64,000 nucleotides of DNA from Novosphingobium aureum (GCF_015865035.1 NZ_JADZGI010000001.1:1860001-1924000); one strand, 5' to 3'. Counted from the stretch's first letter, positions 1 through 8,624 are shown. Notes: generated from the sequence alone by a model not told the origin. Numbers and translations are program-made.

Positions 1-87
1 AAAGCGCGCAGGTCCGGCAAGTTCCCCGGCCGATGCGGCTATCGGTGCGAGGCACAGCAGGCTCGCGACAATCAGGCAGGTCCTCAT
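1..87 (-). CDS. Secreted protein, N-terminal fragment
   Basis: Reading leftward from the ATG at 87, the frame encodes MRTCLIVASLLCLAPIAASA followed by GELAGPARF and runs off the window edge. It is a typical Sec signal peptide: a short basic start, a hydrophobic core, and an Ala-x-Ala cleavage site after about residue 20. The mature protein is outside the window, so no function can be given. It is divergent from the RNase H-like gene to its right. Confidence 0.6.
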   Translation of the reverse strand, partial: MRTCLIVASLLCLAPIAASAGELAGPARF

Positions 88-246
88 AGCAGCCCCATTC
101 TTCCAGCTCACCGAGCCTAGGCCGGACCTGCGCTCAAATCCATATGCGCGAGGTGCGTGCGCTCGAACCCATCCGCGCCCCCTTTGCCATGGCGCGCGCG
201 CATGGCATGGCGCGACGTTCCAAGGCAGCAGGATGAAGGCGCGGCG

Positions 247-630
247 ATGCCGGGTGGCAGGACAAAGGTCTATTTCGACGGGGGATGCCGGCCCAATCCG
301 GGGCGGATGGAGGCGGCCGTGGTGGTGCGCGGCGAGGTTCATCTCTTCTCGGACATGGGGCAGGGCGGGAGCCTCGATGCCGAGTGGCTGGCGCTGATCG
401 AGGCGCTCTCGATCGTGCGTGCGCAGGGGCTCGACGATGCGGTCCTGCTCGGCGATGCGCTGGCGGTGGTCGGCAAGGCACAGGAGGTGCTGGCAACCGG
501 CCGTGCCGAGGGAGTGCACGCGACGCGCTTTCACGCGCTGGCCGAGGCGGGTCCGCCGGTGCGGCTGCGCTGGATCAGGCGTGGCCAGAACCTCGCCGGG
601 ATCGCACTCGCACGCCGCCATCCGCGCTGA
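247..630 (+). CDS. RNase H-like protein
   Basis: A 127-residue protein with an RNase H fold. The motif VYFDGGCRPNPG near the N-terminus holds the first catalytic Asp, DAEWLAL the Glu and VLLGDAL the second Asp. The usual final Asp, in a context such as N-x-x-A-D, is not seen: the C-terminal segment reads QNLAGIALA. The ATG at 247 is chosen because a GAAGG ribosome site lies about 7 nt upstream and the RNase H core starts at once; an ATG at 157 would only add a low-complexity stretch. It may be an RNA:DNA-hybrid nuclease or an inactive relative. Its 3' end converges on pirin across an AT-rich spacer. Confidence 0.75.
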   Translation: MPGGRTKVYFDGGCRPNPGRMEAAVVVRGEVHLFSDMGQGGSLDAEWLALIEALSIVRAQGLDDAVLLGDALAVVGKAQEVLATGRAEGVHATRFHALAEAGPPVRLRWIRRGQNLAGIALARRHPR

Positions 631-635
631 TTTCT

Positions 636-694
636 GCCATGTGACTTTAATAATTAGTTTTAAATATCTGTTATAATTATAATTTATAGATATC
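636..694. other. AT-rich spacer between convergent genes
   Basis: About 55 bases of nearly pure A/T, including the palindrome TTATAATTATAA, separate the convergent 3' ends of the RNase H-like gene and pirin. The surroundings are strongly GC-rich. No clear terminator hairpin with a T-run was found. It may act as a weak transcription end or be a remnant of foreign sequence. Confidence 0.4.
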
Positions 695-708
695 GTGAGG
701 CGGTTCGG

Positions 709-1557
709 CTAGAGCGTGACCGCGCCGAACTTGCCGGCCTGATAGTCCTGGATCGCCTCGTGGATTTCCTCGCGGGTGTTCATCACGAAGGGGCCATGCG
801 CGGCAACGGGTTCGCCGATCGGGTCGGCATGGCCGTAAAGCAGCCTGACGGGTCCCTCGGCGGCGATCTCGACGCTGTCGCCGCCCTGGTCCAGTTCCAC
901 AAGATGCGCTTCATGCGCACGCGTGCCCTGTACCAGCGGCTCGCCCGCGACGACGTAGAGGAACACGGTGCGCCCCTGCGGTGCGGGGAGGGTGACCTTG
1001 CCGCCCGCCTCCAGCTCGAGCGTCATCATCGCGACGCCGGTTAGCGAGGCGAAAGGCCCAGCGCGGCCCGCGAACTCGCCAGAGATCAGGTTGAGCGTGC
1101 CCCCCTCGAGCGGGATCGCGGGAATGTCGGCGGCCTGCAGCCCGGTATAGGCCGGGTGCGACATCTTGAGCGCGGCAGGCAGGTTGACCCACAGCTGCAG
1201 GATCTCGAGCGGTCCGCCCGTCTGCCTGAAGCTCTTGGGCGAGATCTCGGCATGGACCAGCCCCGAGCCTGCGGTCATCCACTGTACCCCGCCTTCGCCG
1301 ATCACGCTCTCGTGCCCGCCGCTGTCGAGATGCGCCATCTCGCCCGCGAGAATGAAGCTGACCGTCTCGAAGCCGCGGTGCGGATGCGGGCCGAAGGGCA
1401 GGCCGCCATTGCCCGCAGGATAGGTCTGCGGGCCGTGGTGGTTGAGGAACAGGAAGGGATCGAGCTGGGGCAGATCGCGGCTCGGCAGCGGGCGCCGGGT
1501 GGTGAGGTCGGCGATGTCGTCGCGCAGAGCAGGGTGCTGGCGGATGATCTGGCGCAT
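709..1557 (-). CDS. Pirin family protein
   Basis: A 282-residue bicupin of the pirin family. The N-terminal cupin shows the metal-binding signature PHPHRGFETVSF and, about 40 residues later, GLVHAE, which supply the His and Glu ligands for Fe. The C-terminal cupin is present and the length is normal. A purine-rich GGGAGAAATCC sequence precedes the ATG at 1557, supporting this start. Pirins are iron-binding proteins; some act as quercetin 2,3-dioxygenases and others as redox-linked regulators. The sequence does not say which applies. The gene is divergent from dnaE2 and shares its 159-bp control region. Confidence 0.9.
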   Translation of the reverse strand: MRQIIRQHPALRDDIADLTTRRPLPSRDLPQLDPFLFLNHHGPQTYPAGNGGLPFGPHPHRGFETVSFILAGEMAHLDSGGHESVIGEGGVQWMTAGSGLVHAEISPKSFRQTGGPLEILQLWVNLPAALKMSHPAYTGLQAADIPAIPLEGGTLNLISGEFAGRAGPFASLTGVAMMTLELEAGGKVTLPAPQGRTVFLYVVAGEPLVQGTRAHEAHLVELDQGGDSVEIAAEGPVRLLYGHADPIGEPVAAHGPFVMNTREEIHEAIQDYQAGKFGAVTL

Positions 1558-1673
1558 GGATTTCTCCCGTCTGCTCCAAGGGTTGGGGGATCGGTGCCAG
1601 ATAGGGAGCCCTGCCGCGATTACGAGTGCCGGGATTACGAGTGTCGCCTTGGAACTGGCGTAGGCGGAGATGA

Positions 1674-1688
1674 GAACATATAAGGAAC
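1674..1688 (+). promoter_or_regulatory. LexA operator (SOS box) of dnaE2
   Basis: The direct repeat GAAC-N7-GAAC is an exact match to the alphaproteobacterial LexA box (GTTC-N7-GTTC on the other strand). A -10-like TATAAG at 1679-1684 lies inside the box, so bound LexA would block it. The dnaE2 ATG follows 28 bases later. The match is direct; regulation by LexA is inferred from the known consensus. Confidence 0.8.
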
Positions 1689-1716
1689 AATTGTCCCTCG
1701 CGATTCCCTTTCGATC

Positions 1717-4700
1717 ATGCCCGAAGCCCCGCTCACGCCCGACCGCCGCCACGTCACCGTCGATCCCGACGGCGTGACGCCGCCTGCGCGCGCGCCTTTC
1801 GTCGAGCTGGGGCTGGTGAGCTGCTTCTCTTTCCTGCGCGGCGCCTCGGACCCGGTCGACCTTGTCAGCGAGGCGCATCGTCTGGGCTACGATGCGCTGG
1901 GGATCGCCGATGCAAATTCGATGGCGGGCGTGGTGCGCATCCATGCCGAGGCGCACGAACTCATGCTGCGTCCGGTGATCGGTTGCCGGATCGAGACGGT
2001 CGAGGGGCTCGTCTTCCTCGCCTATCCCTCCGACCGGGCGGCCTATGGGCGGCTCTGCGCGCTGATCTCGGCAGGGCGCATGGGCACGCTGGCGGGAGAA
2101 TGGCAGGACAAGGGCGTGTGCGAGATCTCGCTGGCGATGCTCGCCGCGCATGGCGAGGGCGTCCATCTCGTGCTGGTGCCGCCGCGCGACCTCGACACCC
2201 GCCTCACCATCGCGGTGACGAGCAACGTGGTCGCGCTGGGGGGCGAAAGCGGCGCGGCGGCGGTCGAGACGCTCAGCGGAACCCTCGCCGAGCTGCTGGG
2301 CCCGCTCGCACGCCATTTGCCCACCATGCGCCATCTTGCCGCCAGTTACCTGCATCTGGGCCATGACGTCGCGCGGATCGAGGCGCTTGACGCCATGGCG
2401 CGCGAACACGGTCTCGCGCTGCTGGCGACCAACGACGTGCTCTACCACGCCGCCGAGCGGCGCCCGCTGCATGACGTCATGACCGCGATCCGGCACAGGA
2501 CCACGGTGGCACGCGCTGGCTGGCTGCTCGAGGCCAATGCCGAGCGCCACCTCAAGTCGCCGCAGGAGATGGTGCGTCTCTTCGCGCGCTGGCCTCACGC
2601 CATCGCCGCCGCGCGCGAGCTTGCCGACGCCTGCCGTTTCAGTCTCGAGGAGCTGCACTACGAATATCCCGAGGAAATCTGTCCCGAGGGGCGCGACCCG
2701 CAGGCACAGCTCGAGGCCCTGACTTGGGAAGGCGCGGCGCGGCGCTATCCGCAAGGGATACCCGAGACGGTGCGCGAGACGCTCGAGCGCGAGCTGGCGC
2801 TGATCGGCAAGCTGGCGCTGTCCAAGTACTTCCTCACGATCAAGGACATCGTCGATTTCGCGCGGGCACAGGATCCGCCGATCCTGTGCCAGGGGCGCGG
2901 CTCTGCGGCCAATTCGGCGGTGTGCTACTGCCTCGAGATCACCGCGGTCGACCCGGCGCGCCACGCCCTGCTGTTCGACCGCTTCATCTCCGAGGAGCGC
3001 AAGGAGCCGCCCGACATCGACGTCGACTTCGAGCATGAGCGGCGCGAGGAGGTGATCCAGTACATCTACCGGCGCTATGGCCGCCAGCGGGCAGGCCTGT
3101 GCGCCACGGTGATCCACTATCGCCCGCGCATGGCGATCCGCGAGGTCGGGCGCGCCATGGGCCTGTCCGAGGACGTCACCAGCGCGCTGGCGCGGACCGT
3201 ATGGGGCGGGCACGGACGCGAGATCGGCGAGAAGCATGTCGCCGAAACGGGCATGGACCTGACCGATCCGCACCTCAAGCGCGTTCTCAAGTTGACGGAT
3301 CAGATGATTGGAATGCCAAGACATCTTTCGCAACATGTGGGCGGGTTCATCCTCACCCAGGGGCCGCTCGTCGAGACCGTGCCGATCGGCAACGGGGCCA
3401 TGCCCGAGCGCTCCTTCATCGAGTGGGACAAGGACGACATCGATGCGCTCGGCATCCTCAAGGTCGACGTCCTCGCGCTCGGCATGCTCACCTGCATCCG
3501 CAAGTGCCTCGATCTGCTCGGCGCGCATCACGCTCGCGACCTGACGCTTGCCACGGTCCCGCGCGAGGACCCGGAAACCTACGCCATGCTGCGCAAGGGG
3601 GACTCGCTGGGCGTGTTCCAGGTCGAGAGCCGCGCGCAGATGAACATGTTGCCGCGCCTGCGTCCGCGCGAGTTCTACGATCTCGTCATCCAGGTCGCGA
3701 TCGTGCGGCCCGGGCCGATCCAGGGCGACATGGTCCACCCCTACCTCAAGCGGCGGCGCGGCGAGGAGCAGGTCGCGATCCCAGCGCCCGCGCCCGAGCA
3801 CGGCCCGCCCGACGAGCTGACCAGCATCCTCGCGCGCACGCTGGGCGTGCCGATCTTCCAGGAGCAGGCGATGAAGATCGCGCTCGATGCCGCCCGCTTC
3901 TCCAGCGCCGAGGCCAACCGGCTGCGCAAGGCCATGGCGACCTTCCGCTCGCGCGGGATGGTCTCGGAGCTGCAGGACATGATGGTCGGTCGCATGATTG
4001 CGCGCGGCTACGATCCCGACTTCGCCGAGCGCTGCTTCAACCAGATCAAGGGCTTCGGCGAATACGGTTTTCCCGAAAGCCACGCGGCCAGTTTCGCGCA
4101 TCTCGTCTATGTCTCGAGCTGGCTCAAGTGCCACTTTCCCGCCGCCTTCGCCTGCGCATTGCTCAATTCGCAGCCCATGGGCTTCTACGCTCCTGCGCAG
4201 ATCGTGCGCGATGCGCGCGAGCATGGCGTCACGGTGCTGCCAGTCGACGTCAATCATTCGGATTGGGACTGCACGCTCGAGCCCTGTGCGGGCCCGGGCG
4301 GTGCGCGCGACGGTGTCGGGCATCCCGGCTCGGGGCGCGACGGTATCGCGCTGCGCCTTGGCCTGCGCCAGATCGACGGCTTTCCCGAGCATGGCGCGGC
4401 CAAGCTGGTTGCGGCGCGGCAGGTGCACGGGGCCTATCGCGAGGTAGCGCAGCTGCGCGAACATGCCCGGCTTTCGCCCGCGCTGGTCGAGCGGCTCGCC
4501 GCCGCCGATGCCTTCGCCTCGATGAACCTCTCGCGCCGGCAGGGCTTGTGGGATGCGCGCAGCCTCGTCGCTGCGCCCGACCTGCCGCTCTTCGCCGCCG
4601 CGCAGGCGCGTGACGAGGGCGTGGAAGGGACGATCGCGCAGCTGCCCAGGATGCCGCTGAGCGAGGAAGTGGTCGCCGACTACCAGACCCAGCGTCTTTC

Positions 4701-5274
4701 GCTCAAGGCGCACCCCATGGCCTTCCTGCGTGCCTCGCTGGCCGAGCGCGGCTTCGTGCGCGCGGGCGACCTCAGGCAGAAGAAGTTTCGCGCGATGGTT
4801 CAGGTCGCGGGCGTGGTGCTGATCCGCCAGCGCCCGGGCAGCGCCAAGGGGGTGTGCTTCATCACCCTCGAGGACGAGACCGGGGTGGCCAACATCGTCG
4901 TGTGGCCCGACCAGATGGAGAAGCAGCGCCGGGTGATCATGGGCGCGCGGCTGATGGAGGTGCGCGGCCGGGTCGAGTACGACGACGAGGTGATCCACGT
5001 GATCGCGGCGCACCTCACCGATGCCAGCGCCGAACTGCACCGCCTTTCCGAGGACATGCTGCCATCCGGCATCGCGCGCGCCGACCACGTGCGCAATCCG
5101 CTGCCCTCGCGCGCCGAGCAGATCGCGGGGAAGGGAGCGAGGGGGGAGGCGGACGGGGCCTTCGAGCCGGTCGAGCCATGGCAGCCGCCCGGACCCGGCA
5201 ACCGCGACTGCGGCTATCACCGGGGTCACCCGCGCGACATACGCGTGATCCCGAGATCACGCGATTTCCATTAG
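1717..5274 (+). CDS. dnaE2: Error-prone DNA polymerase DnaE2 (ImuC)
   Basis: A 1185-residue C-family polymerase of the damage-inducible DnaE2 type. It has the N-terminal PHP domain (SCFSFLRGAS), the palm motif PDIDVDF with catalytic Asp residues, the NQIKGFGEYGFPESHA segment and the C-terminal OB fold. It ends with the family's SRDFH tail, so it is full length. DnaE2 performs mutagenic translesion synthesis, usually with ImuA and ImuB encoded in the same operon. Neither gene is next to it here: pirin is divergent upstream and a small membrane protein follows. An SOS box sits just upstream. No strong ribosome site precedes the ATG at 1717; given the nearby -10 the leader would be about 25 nt. 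Confidence 0.93.
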   Translation: MPEAPLTPDRRHVTVDPDGVTPPARAPFVELGLVSCFSFLRGASDPVDLVSEAHRLGYDALGIADANSMAGVVRIHAEAHELMLRPVIGCRIETVEGLVFLAYPSDRAAYGRLCALISAGRMGTLAGEWQDKGVCEISLAMLAAHGEGVHLVLVPPRDLDTRLTIAVTSNVVALGGESGAAAVETLSGTLAELLGPLARHLPTMRHLAASYLHLGHDVARIEALDAMAREHGLALLATNDVLYHAAERRPLHDVMTAIRHRTTVARAGWLLEANAERHLKSPQEMVRLFARWPHAIAAARELADACRFSLEELHYEYPEEICPEGRDPQAQLEALTWEGAARRYPQGIPETVRETLERELALIGKLALSKYFLTIKDIVDFARAQDPPILCQGRGSAANSAVCYCLEITAVDPARHALLFDRFISEERKEPPDIDVDFEHERREEVIQYIYRRYGRQRAGLCATVIHYRPRMAIREVGRAMGLSEDVTSALARTVWGGHGREIGEKHVAETGMDLTDPHLKRVLKLTDQMIGMPRHLSQHVGGFILTQGPLVETVPIGNGAMPERSFIEWDKDDIDALGILKVDVLALGMLTCIRKCLDLLGAHHARDLTLATVPREDPETYAMLRKGDSLGVFQVESRAQMNMLPRLRPREFYDLVIQVAIVRPGPIQGDMVHPYLKRRRGEEQVAIPAPAPEHGPPDELTSILARTLGVPIFQEQAMKIALDAARFSSAEANRLRKAMATFRSRGMVSELQDMMVGRMIARGYDPDFAERCFNQIKGFGEYGFPESHAASFAHLVYVSSWLKCHFPAAFACALLNSQPMGFYAPAQIVRDAREHGVTVLPVDVNHSDWDCTLEPCAGPGGARDGVGHPGSGRDGIALRLGLRQIDGFPEHGAAKLVAARQVHGAYREVAQLREHARLSPALVERLAAADAFASMNLSRRQGLWDARSLVAAPDLPLFAAAQARDEGVEGTIAQLPRMPLSEEVVADYQTQRLSLKAHPMAFLRASLAERGFVRAGDLRQKKFRAMVQVAGVVLIRQRPGSAKGVCFITLEDETGVANIVVWPDQMEKQRRVIMGARLMEVRGRVEYDDEVIHVIAAHLTDASAELHRLSEDMLPSGIARADHVRNPLPSRAEQIAGKGARGEADGAFEPVEPWQPPGPGNRDCGYHRGHPRDIRVIPRSRDFH

Positions 5275-5278
5275 AAAT

Positions 5279-5316
5279 GAGCCCTTGTGGCGCTTTTCTC
5301 GCTCAAGGGGAGGCTC
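5279..5316 (+). terminator. Hairpin after dnaE2
   Basis: The arms GAGCCCTTG and CAAGGGGAGGCTC can pair with a small bulge, starting 4 bases after the dnaE2 stop. No strong T-run follows, so it is a terminator-like hairpin rather than a textbook intrinsic terminator. Confidence 0.45.
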
Positions 5317-5385
5317 CTTAGCGATAATTTAACCCTGCCGTGCGAGACTCGGTAGCTCAAGGTTCAACACGGCAAGGTCATCGCT

Positions 5386-5586
5386 ATGACTTTCATCAAG
5401 GCAATGGTTCCCAGCTTCCTGTTGACCGGCGTCGTTTCCGGCGTCTTCGGCTCGCAGGGCGCACGCGCATCTGCGCTCGCGATCGAGCGTATCCATCTCG
5501 AGGGGCATACCTTCTACTGGTCTTGGTCGCTGTTCACCGCAGCCACTGGCCTCGCCTGGCTCATGCTGCTGATGATGGACGACTGA
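5386..5586 (+). CDS. Small membrane protein (66 aa), unknown
   Basis: A 66-residue protein with two likely membrane segments, around residues 8-24 (PSFLLTGVVSGVFG) and 46-63 (YWSWSLFTAATGLAWLML), joined by a short polar loop containing a histidine and acidic residues. An AAGG sequence lies about 9 nt before the ATG. I do not recognise a family. The two-helix hairpin layout and codon use like the neighbours argue that it is a real gene. It sits alone between dnaE2 and the extensin-like gene. Confidence 0.6.
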   Translation: MTFIKAMVPSFLLTGVVSGVFGSQGARASALAIERIHLEGHTFYWSWSLFTAATGLAWLMLLMMDD

Positions 5587-5653
5587 CAGCACGCCAGCGC
5601 GCACCAGTCCGCTTTTTCAGGAGCAAAGCGACAGGCCGGGCTTTGTACCGGGC

Positions 5654-6391
5654 ATGTCCTCGCTCGCGCTCGACCGCATTGCCATCCTTGCCCTGCTGCT
5701 GCTTTCGCTGTTCCTCACAGGTCGGGGCTGGCTTGCCGATCATCCTGAACACAATCCCTGGGCACCGCTCTCGCTCGACGAGGGCCAAGGCTGGGCGACC
5801 GGGCGCAAGCTTGGGGGGCTGCGCGCCGACGCGCAGACTTGTGCTGCCTTCCTCGAGCGGGCCGACATTGCCGTGCAGCCGCTCGAGCCGACGGGAGAAG
5901 GTTCGTGCCGGCGCGAGGATCGCCAGCAGCTCGCGTCAGCGGATGCGCTCGGCCTCGCGCTCTCGCCCGCCCGCGCGCAGACGACCTGCGCTGTAGACGG
6001 GGCCTTTGCCTGGTGGATACGCCATGGCGTCGAGCCGGCCGCCAGAACGCATCTCGAGAGCCCTGTCGCGCGTATCGAGCATCTGGGGACCTACAACTGC
6101 CGGCGCATCGGCGGTGGGCAGAACGGCAACTGGAGCGAGCATGCGACCGGCAATGCGATCGACATCGCCGCCTTCGTCCTCGAGGACGGTACCCGCATCT
6201 CGATCCTGGGCGACTGGAACGCTGCTGTCAGCGGCGCTGGCGACGAGCAGGCGGCGTTCCTGCACGAGGTACGCGACGCGGCCTGTACGGCCTTCGCGAC
6301 GGTGCTCTCGCCCGACTACAATGCGGCCCACGCCGATCACCTGCACCTCGATCAGGCAAGACGTGCGGGAGGATGGTCGACCTGCCGCTGA
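5654..6391 (+). CDS. Extensin-like C-terminal domain protein
   Basis: A 245-residue protein with a single N-terminal membrane segment (about residues 8-23, ILALLLLSLFLTG), then an exported domain matching the bacterial extensin-like C-terminal family. The family hallmarks are visible: NWSEHATGNAIDIAAF, with His and Asp, and the C-terminal DHLHLDQ. Paired cysteines occur along the domain. The His/Asp pattern resembles Zn D-Ala-D-Ala peptidases, so a role in cell-wall processing is possible, but it is inferred from motif similarity only. Confidence 0.8.
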   Translation: MSSLALDRIAILALLLLSLFLTGRGWLADHPEHNPWAPLSLDEGQGWATGRKLGGLRADAQTCAAFLERADIAVQPLEPTGEGSCRREDRQQLASADALGLALSPARAQTTCAVDGAFAWWIRHGVEPAARTHLESPVARIEHLGTYNCRRIGGGQNGNWSEHATGNAIDIAAFVLEDGTRISILGDWNAAVSGAGDEQAAFLHEVRDAACTAFATVLSPDYNAAHADHLHLDQARRAGGWSTCR

Positions 6392-6461
6392 CGCGACGGG
6401 GCCCCGAAGGGAAAATCAGAGCTGTCTGAAGGGAGGGTGTTTCCGGCTAGACCGGAGAAAA

Positions 6462-6537
6462 TGGTGACCCCTACGGGACTCGAACCCGTGTTTCAGCCGT
6501 GAGAGGGCCGCGTCCTAGACCGCTAGACGAAGGGGCC
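6462..6537 (-). tRNA. tRNA-Glu (CTC)
   Basis: Read on the minus strand, the 76-nt sequence starts GGCCCCTTCGTCTAG, has the anticodon loop CTCTCAC (anticodon CTC), a T-arm GGGTTCGAGTCCC and an encoded 3' CCA. It reads GAG codons. It is the second gene of a tandem pair; the first copy appears to differ only in the anticodon wobble base. Confidence 0.95.
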
Positions 6538-6575
6538 AATAAGGCCATTTTAAAACTGCCTCCTGCGCAGCAGGA

Positions 6576-6651
6576 TGGTGACCCCTACGGGACTCGAACC
6601 CGTGTTTCAGCCGTGAAAGGGCCGCGTCCTAGACCGCTAGACGAAGGGGCC
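6576..6651 (-). tRNA. tRNA-Glu (TTC)
   Basis: A 76-nt tRNA on the minus strand with acceptor GGCCCCTTCGTC, anticodon loop CTTTCAC (anticodon TTC), T-arm GGGTTCGAGTCCC and encoded CCA. It is the promoter-proximal member of the tandem Glu pair, separated from the CTC copy by 38 bases. A TTGACC/TAGAGG promoter lies 31-59 bases upstream. Confidence 0.96.
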
Positions 6652-6681
6652 ATTCCGAGCTGCGCCGGAGGCAGGACCGGC

Positions 6682-6710
6682 CCTCTAGCGGGGGTCCGGT
6701 GGGGGGTCAA
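6682..6710 (-). promoter_or_regulatory. Promoter of the tRNA-Glu pair
   Basis: On the minus strand TTGACC (6710-6705) and TAGAGG (6687-6682) are separated by exactly 17 bases. A start near 6675 would give a leader of about 24 nt before the first tRNA. The same -35/-10 type appears before rpsD and carA in this window, which supports it as the housekeeping consensus. Confidence 0.7.
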
Positions 6711-6779
6711 CCCTTTCCTGCCACAAAAATGTATTTTCTATCTCTTCTCTCTGAAAACGTTTGGAAATCTGCGAATTTT

Positions 6780-8579
6780 TCAATCTGCAAAAGCGGCGTC
6801 GTCGATATGCAGTTCGGCCTGCGGGCGGCTGCCCCAGTCATCGATTCTCGCGCGGCCGGCCAAAAAAAGTTTTCGATCGCGCGATCCGTGCAGCAAAGCC
6901 TGACCAAGATCGGTCTCGGCCGAGCGAAAGGCCATGGCCTTGAAGCGTCCGCCGTCCTGTCCGCCCACGATCAGGCGCACGTGATCGGCGCCCACCACGT
7001 CGGCCTTGAACACCCGAACCGGCCCGACCGCGACGCGCGGGCCGGGCCAGCCCATGCCGTAAGGTCCCGCGCTCTCGAGCGTCGTGACGAGGTCGGGGGT
7101 GAGCCCGCCGGGCGCCAGCGCCAGATCGAGTTGCATCGAGCGATTGGCGCTCGCGCGCTCGACATCACCGGCAAGACGTTCGTCGAGCCAGTCCGCGAGC
7201 GCGTCGAGCTTGTCGGGCGCGATGGTGAGCCCGCAGGCCATGGCATGGCCGCCACCAGCCACCAGCAACCCGGCCTCGCGCGCGGCGATGATCGCGGCGC
7301 CAAGGTCCACGCCCGAGATCGAGCGGCCCGAACCCTTGCCTTGTCCCGCCTCGTCGGCGTCGAGCGCGATCACCAGCGTGGGCTTGCCGGTCTTTTCCTT
7401 CAGCCGACCCGCGACGATGCCGATCACGCCCGGATGCCAGCCGGCCCCCGCGACGACGACGACCGAGCGGTTGTCCTGGCGCGCGACCTGTTCGTCGGCG
7501 GCTTCCTGTACGGCCTGCTCGATCGCCCGGCGCTCGTCGTTGAGGCGCGAGAGCTGTGCCGAGATGCTCGCGGCCTCGTCGGGATCGGTTGTCGTGAGCA
7601 GGCGCACGCCCAGCGTCGATTCGCCCACGCGCCCGCCCGCATTGATGCGCGGGCCGAGCGCGAAGCCGAGGTCCGAGCAGGTCGGTGCGCGGCTCAGGCG
7701 GCTCGCGTCGATGAGCGCTGCCATGCCGATGTTCTCACGCTTGGCCATGACCTTGAGCCCTTGCGCGACGAGGGCGCGGTTGAGGCCGTGGAGCGCGGCG
7801 ACGTCGGCTACGGTGCCCAGCGCGACGAGGTCGAGCAGGGCGAAGAGGTCGGGCTCGCGCCGTTCCTTGAAATAGCCGTCGCGGCGCAGCTCGCGCACTA
7901 CCGCGATGGCGAGCAGGAACGCGACGCCGACCGCGGCGAGATTGCCGTGGGAGGCGGCGAGGTCGCTCTCGTCGAGCCGGTTGGGATTGACGAGGGCGGC
8001 GGCGCGGGGAAGCTCGTGCGCGCACTTGTGGTGATCGACCACGATAACGTCGACACCGGTCTTGCCCGCCATGTCGAGCGCCTCGTGCGCCATCGCGCCG
8101 CAATCGACGGTGACGATCAGGTTCGAGCCTTCCTCGGCGAGGCGTACCAGCGCCTCGCCCGAGGGGCCGTAGCCCTCGAGCAGGCGGTCGGGGATGTAGT
8201 AGCGCGCATCGAGCCCGAGCTGGCGCAGCAGCAGGATCAGAAGCGCGGCGCTGGTCGCTCCGTCGACGTCGTAGTCGCCATAGACCGTCACTGCCTCGCC
8301 CTTGCGCACGGCCTGAGCGATACGCGTGGCGGCCTTGTCCATGTCCTGGAATTCGCTGGGATCGGGCAGGAAGGCGCGGAGCGAAGGATTGCGATGCCGC
8401 TCGAGGTCGGCGCGCTCGACTCCGCGCGAGAGAAGGAGCTGGGTGACGATGTCGTCCTCCAGTCCGCCGATGTAGCCCGGGCCGTTGCCCGAGATGTCCA
8501 TGTTTCCGCCGCGCCACAGCCAGGCCTTGCCGGAGAGCGAGCGGTCGATACCGAGTACGGTTGCAGGTCGCGAAGCCAT
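6780..8579 (-). CDS. recJ: Single-strand DNA exonuclease RecJ
   Basis: A 599-residue RecJ, the 5'-3' single-strand exonuclease of recombination and mismatch repair. The DHH-superfamily motifs are clear: YGDYDVDG at residues 100-107 and VDHHKCAHELP near 181, both Mn-binding, then the DHHA1 motif GGGHAMACG near residue 430 and a C-terminal OB-type region. The length is typical. The ATG at 8579 is the first in frame; a later ATG (MDISGNG) is also possible. The tRNA-Glu genes lie downstream on the same strand. The flavodoxin-like gene starts divergently 45 bases away. Confidence 0.95.
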   Translation of the reverse strand: MASRPATVLGIDRSLSGKAWLWRGGNMDISGNGPGYIGGLEDDIVTQLLLSRGVERADLERHRNPSLRAFLPDPSEFQDMDKAATRIAQAVRKGEAVTVYGDYDVDGATSAALLILLLRQLGLDARYYIPDRLLEGYGPSGEALVRLAEEGSNLIVTVDCGAMAHEALDMAGKTGVDVIVVDHHKCAHELPRAAALVNPNRLDESDLAASHGNLAAVGVAFLLAIAVVRELRRDGYFKERREPDLFALLDLVALGTVADVAALHGLNRALVAQGLKVMAKRENIGMAALIDASRLSRAPTCSDLGFALGPRINAGGRVGESTLGVRLLTTTDPDEAASISAQLSRLNDERRAIEQAVQEAADEQVARQDNRSVVVVAGAGWHPGVIGIVAGRLKEKTGKPTLVIALDADEAGQGKGSGRSISGVDLGAAIIAAREAGLLVAGGGHAMACGLTIAPDKLDALADWLDERLAGDVERASANRSMQLDLALAPGGLTPDLVTTLESAGPYGMGWPGPRVAVGPVRVFKADVVGADHVRLIVGGQDGGRFKAMAFRSAETDLGQALLHGSRDRKLFLAGRARIDDWGSRPQAELHIDDAAFAD

Positions 8580-8624
8580 GCCGCAGCGGTTAGACTACTG
8601 TGGGCGCATCGCAAAGTGCGCAGA

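Noticed and set aside
709..5229. A 1506-codon minus-strand frame that includes pirin and runs antisense through dnaE2
   Set aside because: Only its C-terminal 282 codons (pirin) are a real gene. The rest mirrors dnaE2 codon structure, is His/Arg/Asp-rich without domains, and dnaE2 is a clear full-length polymerase.
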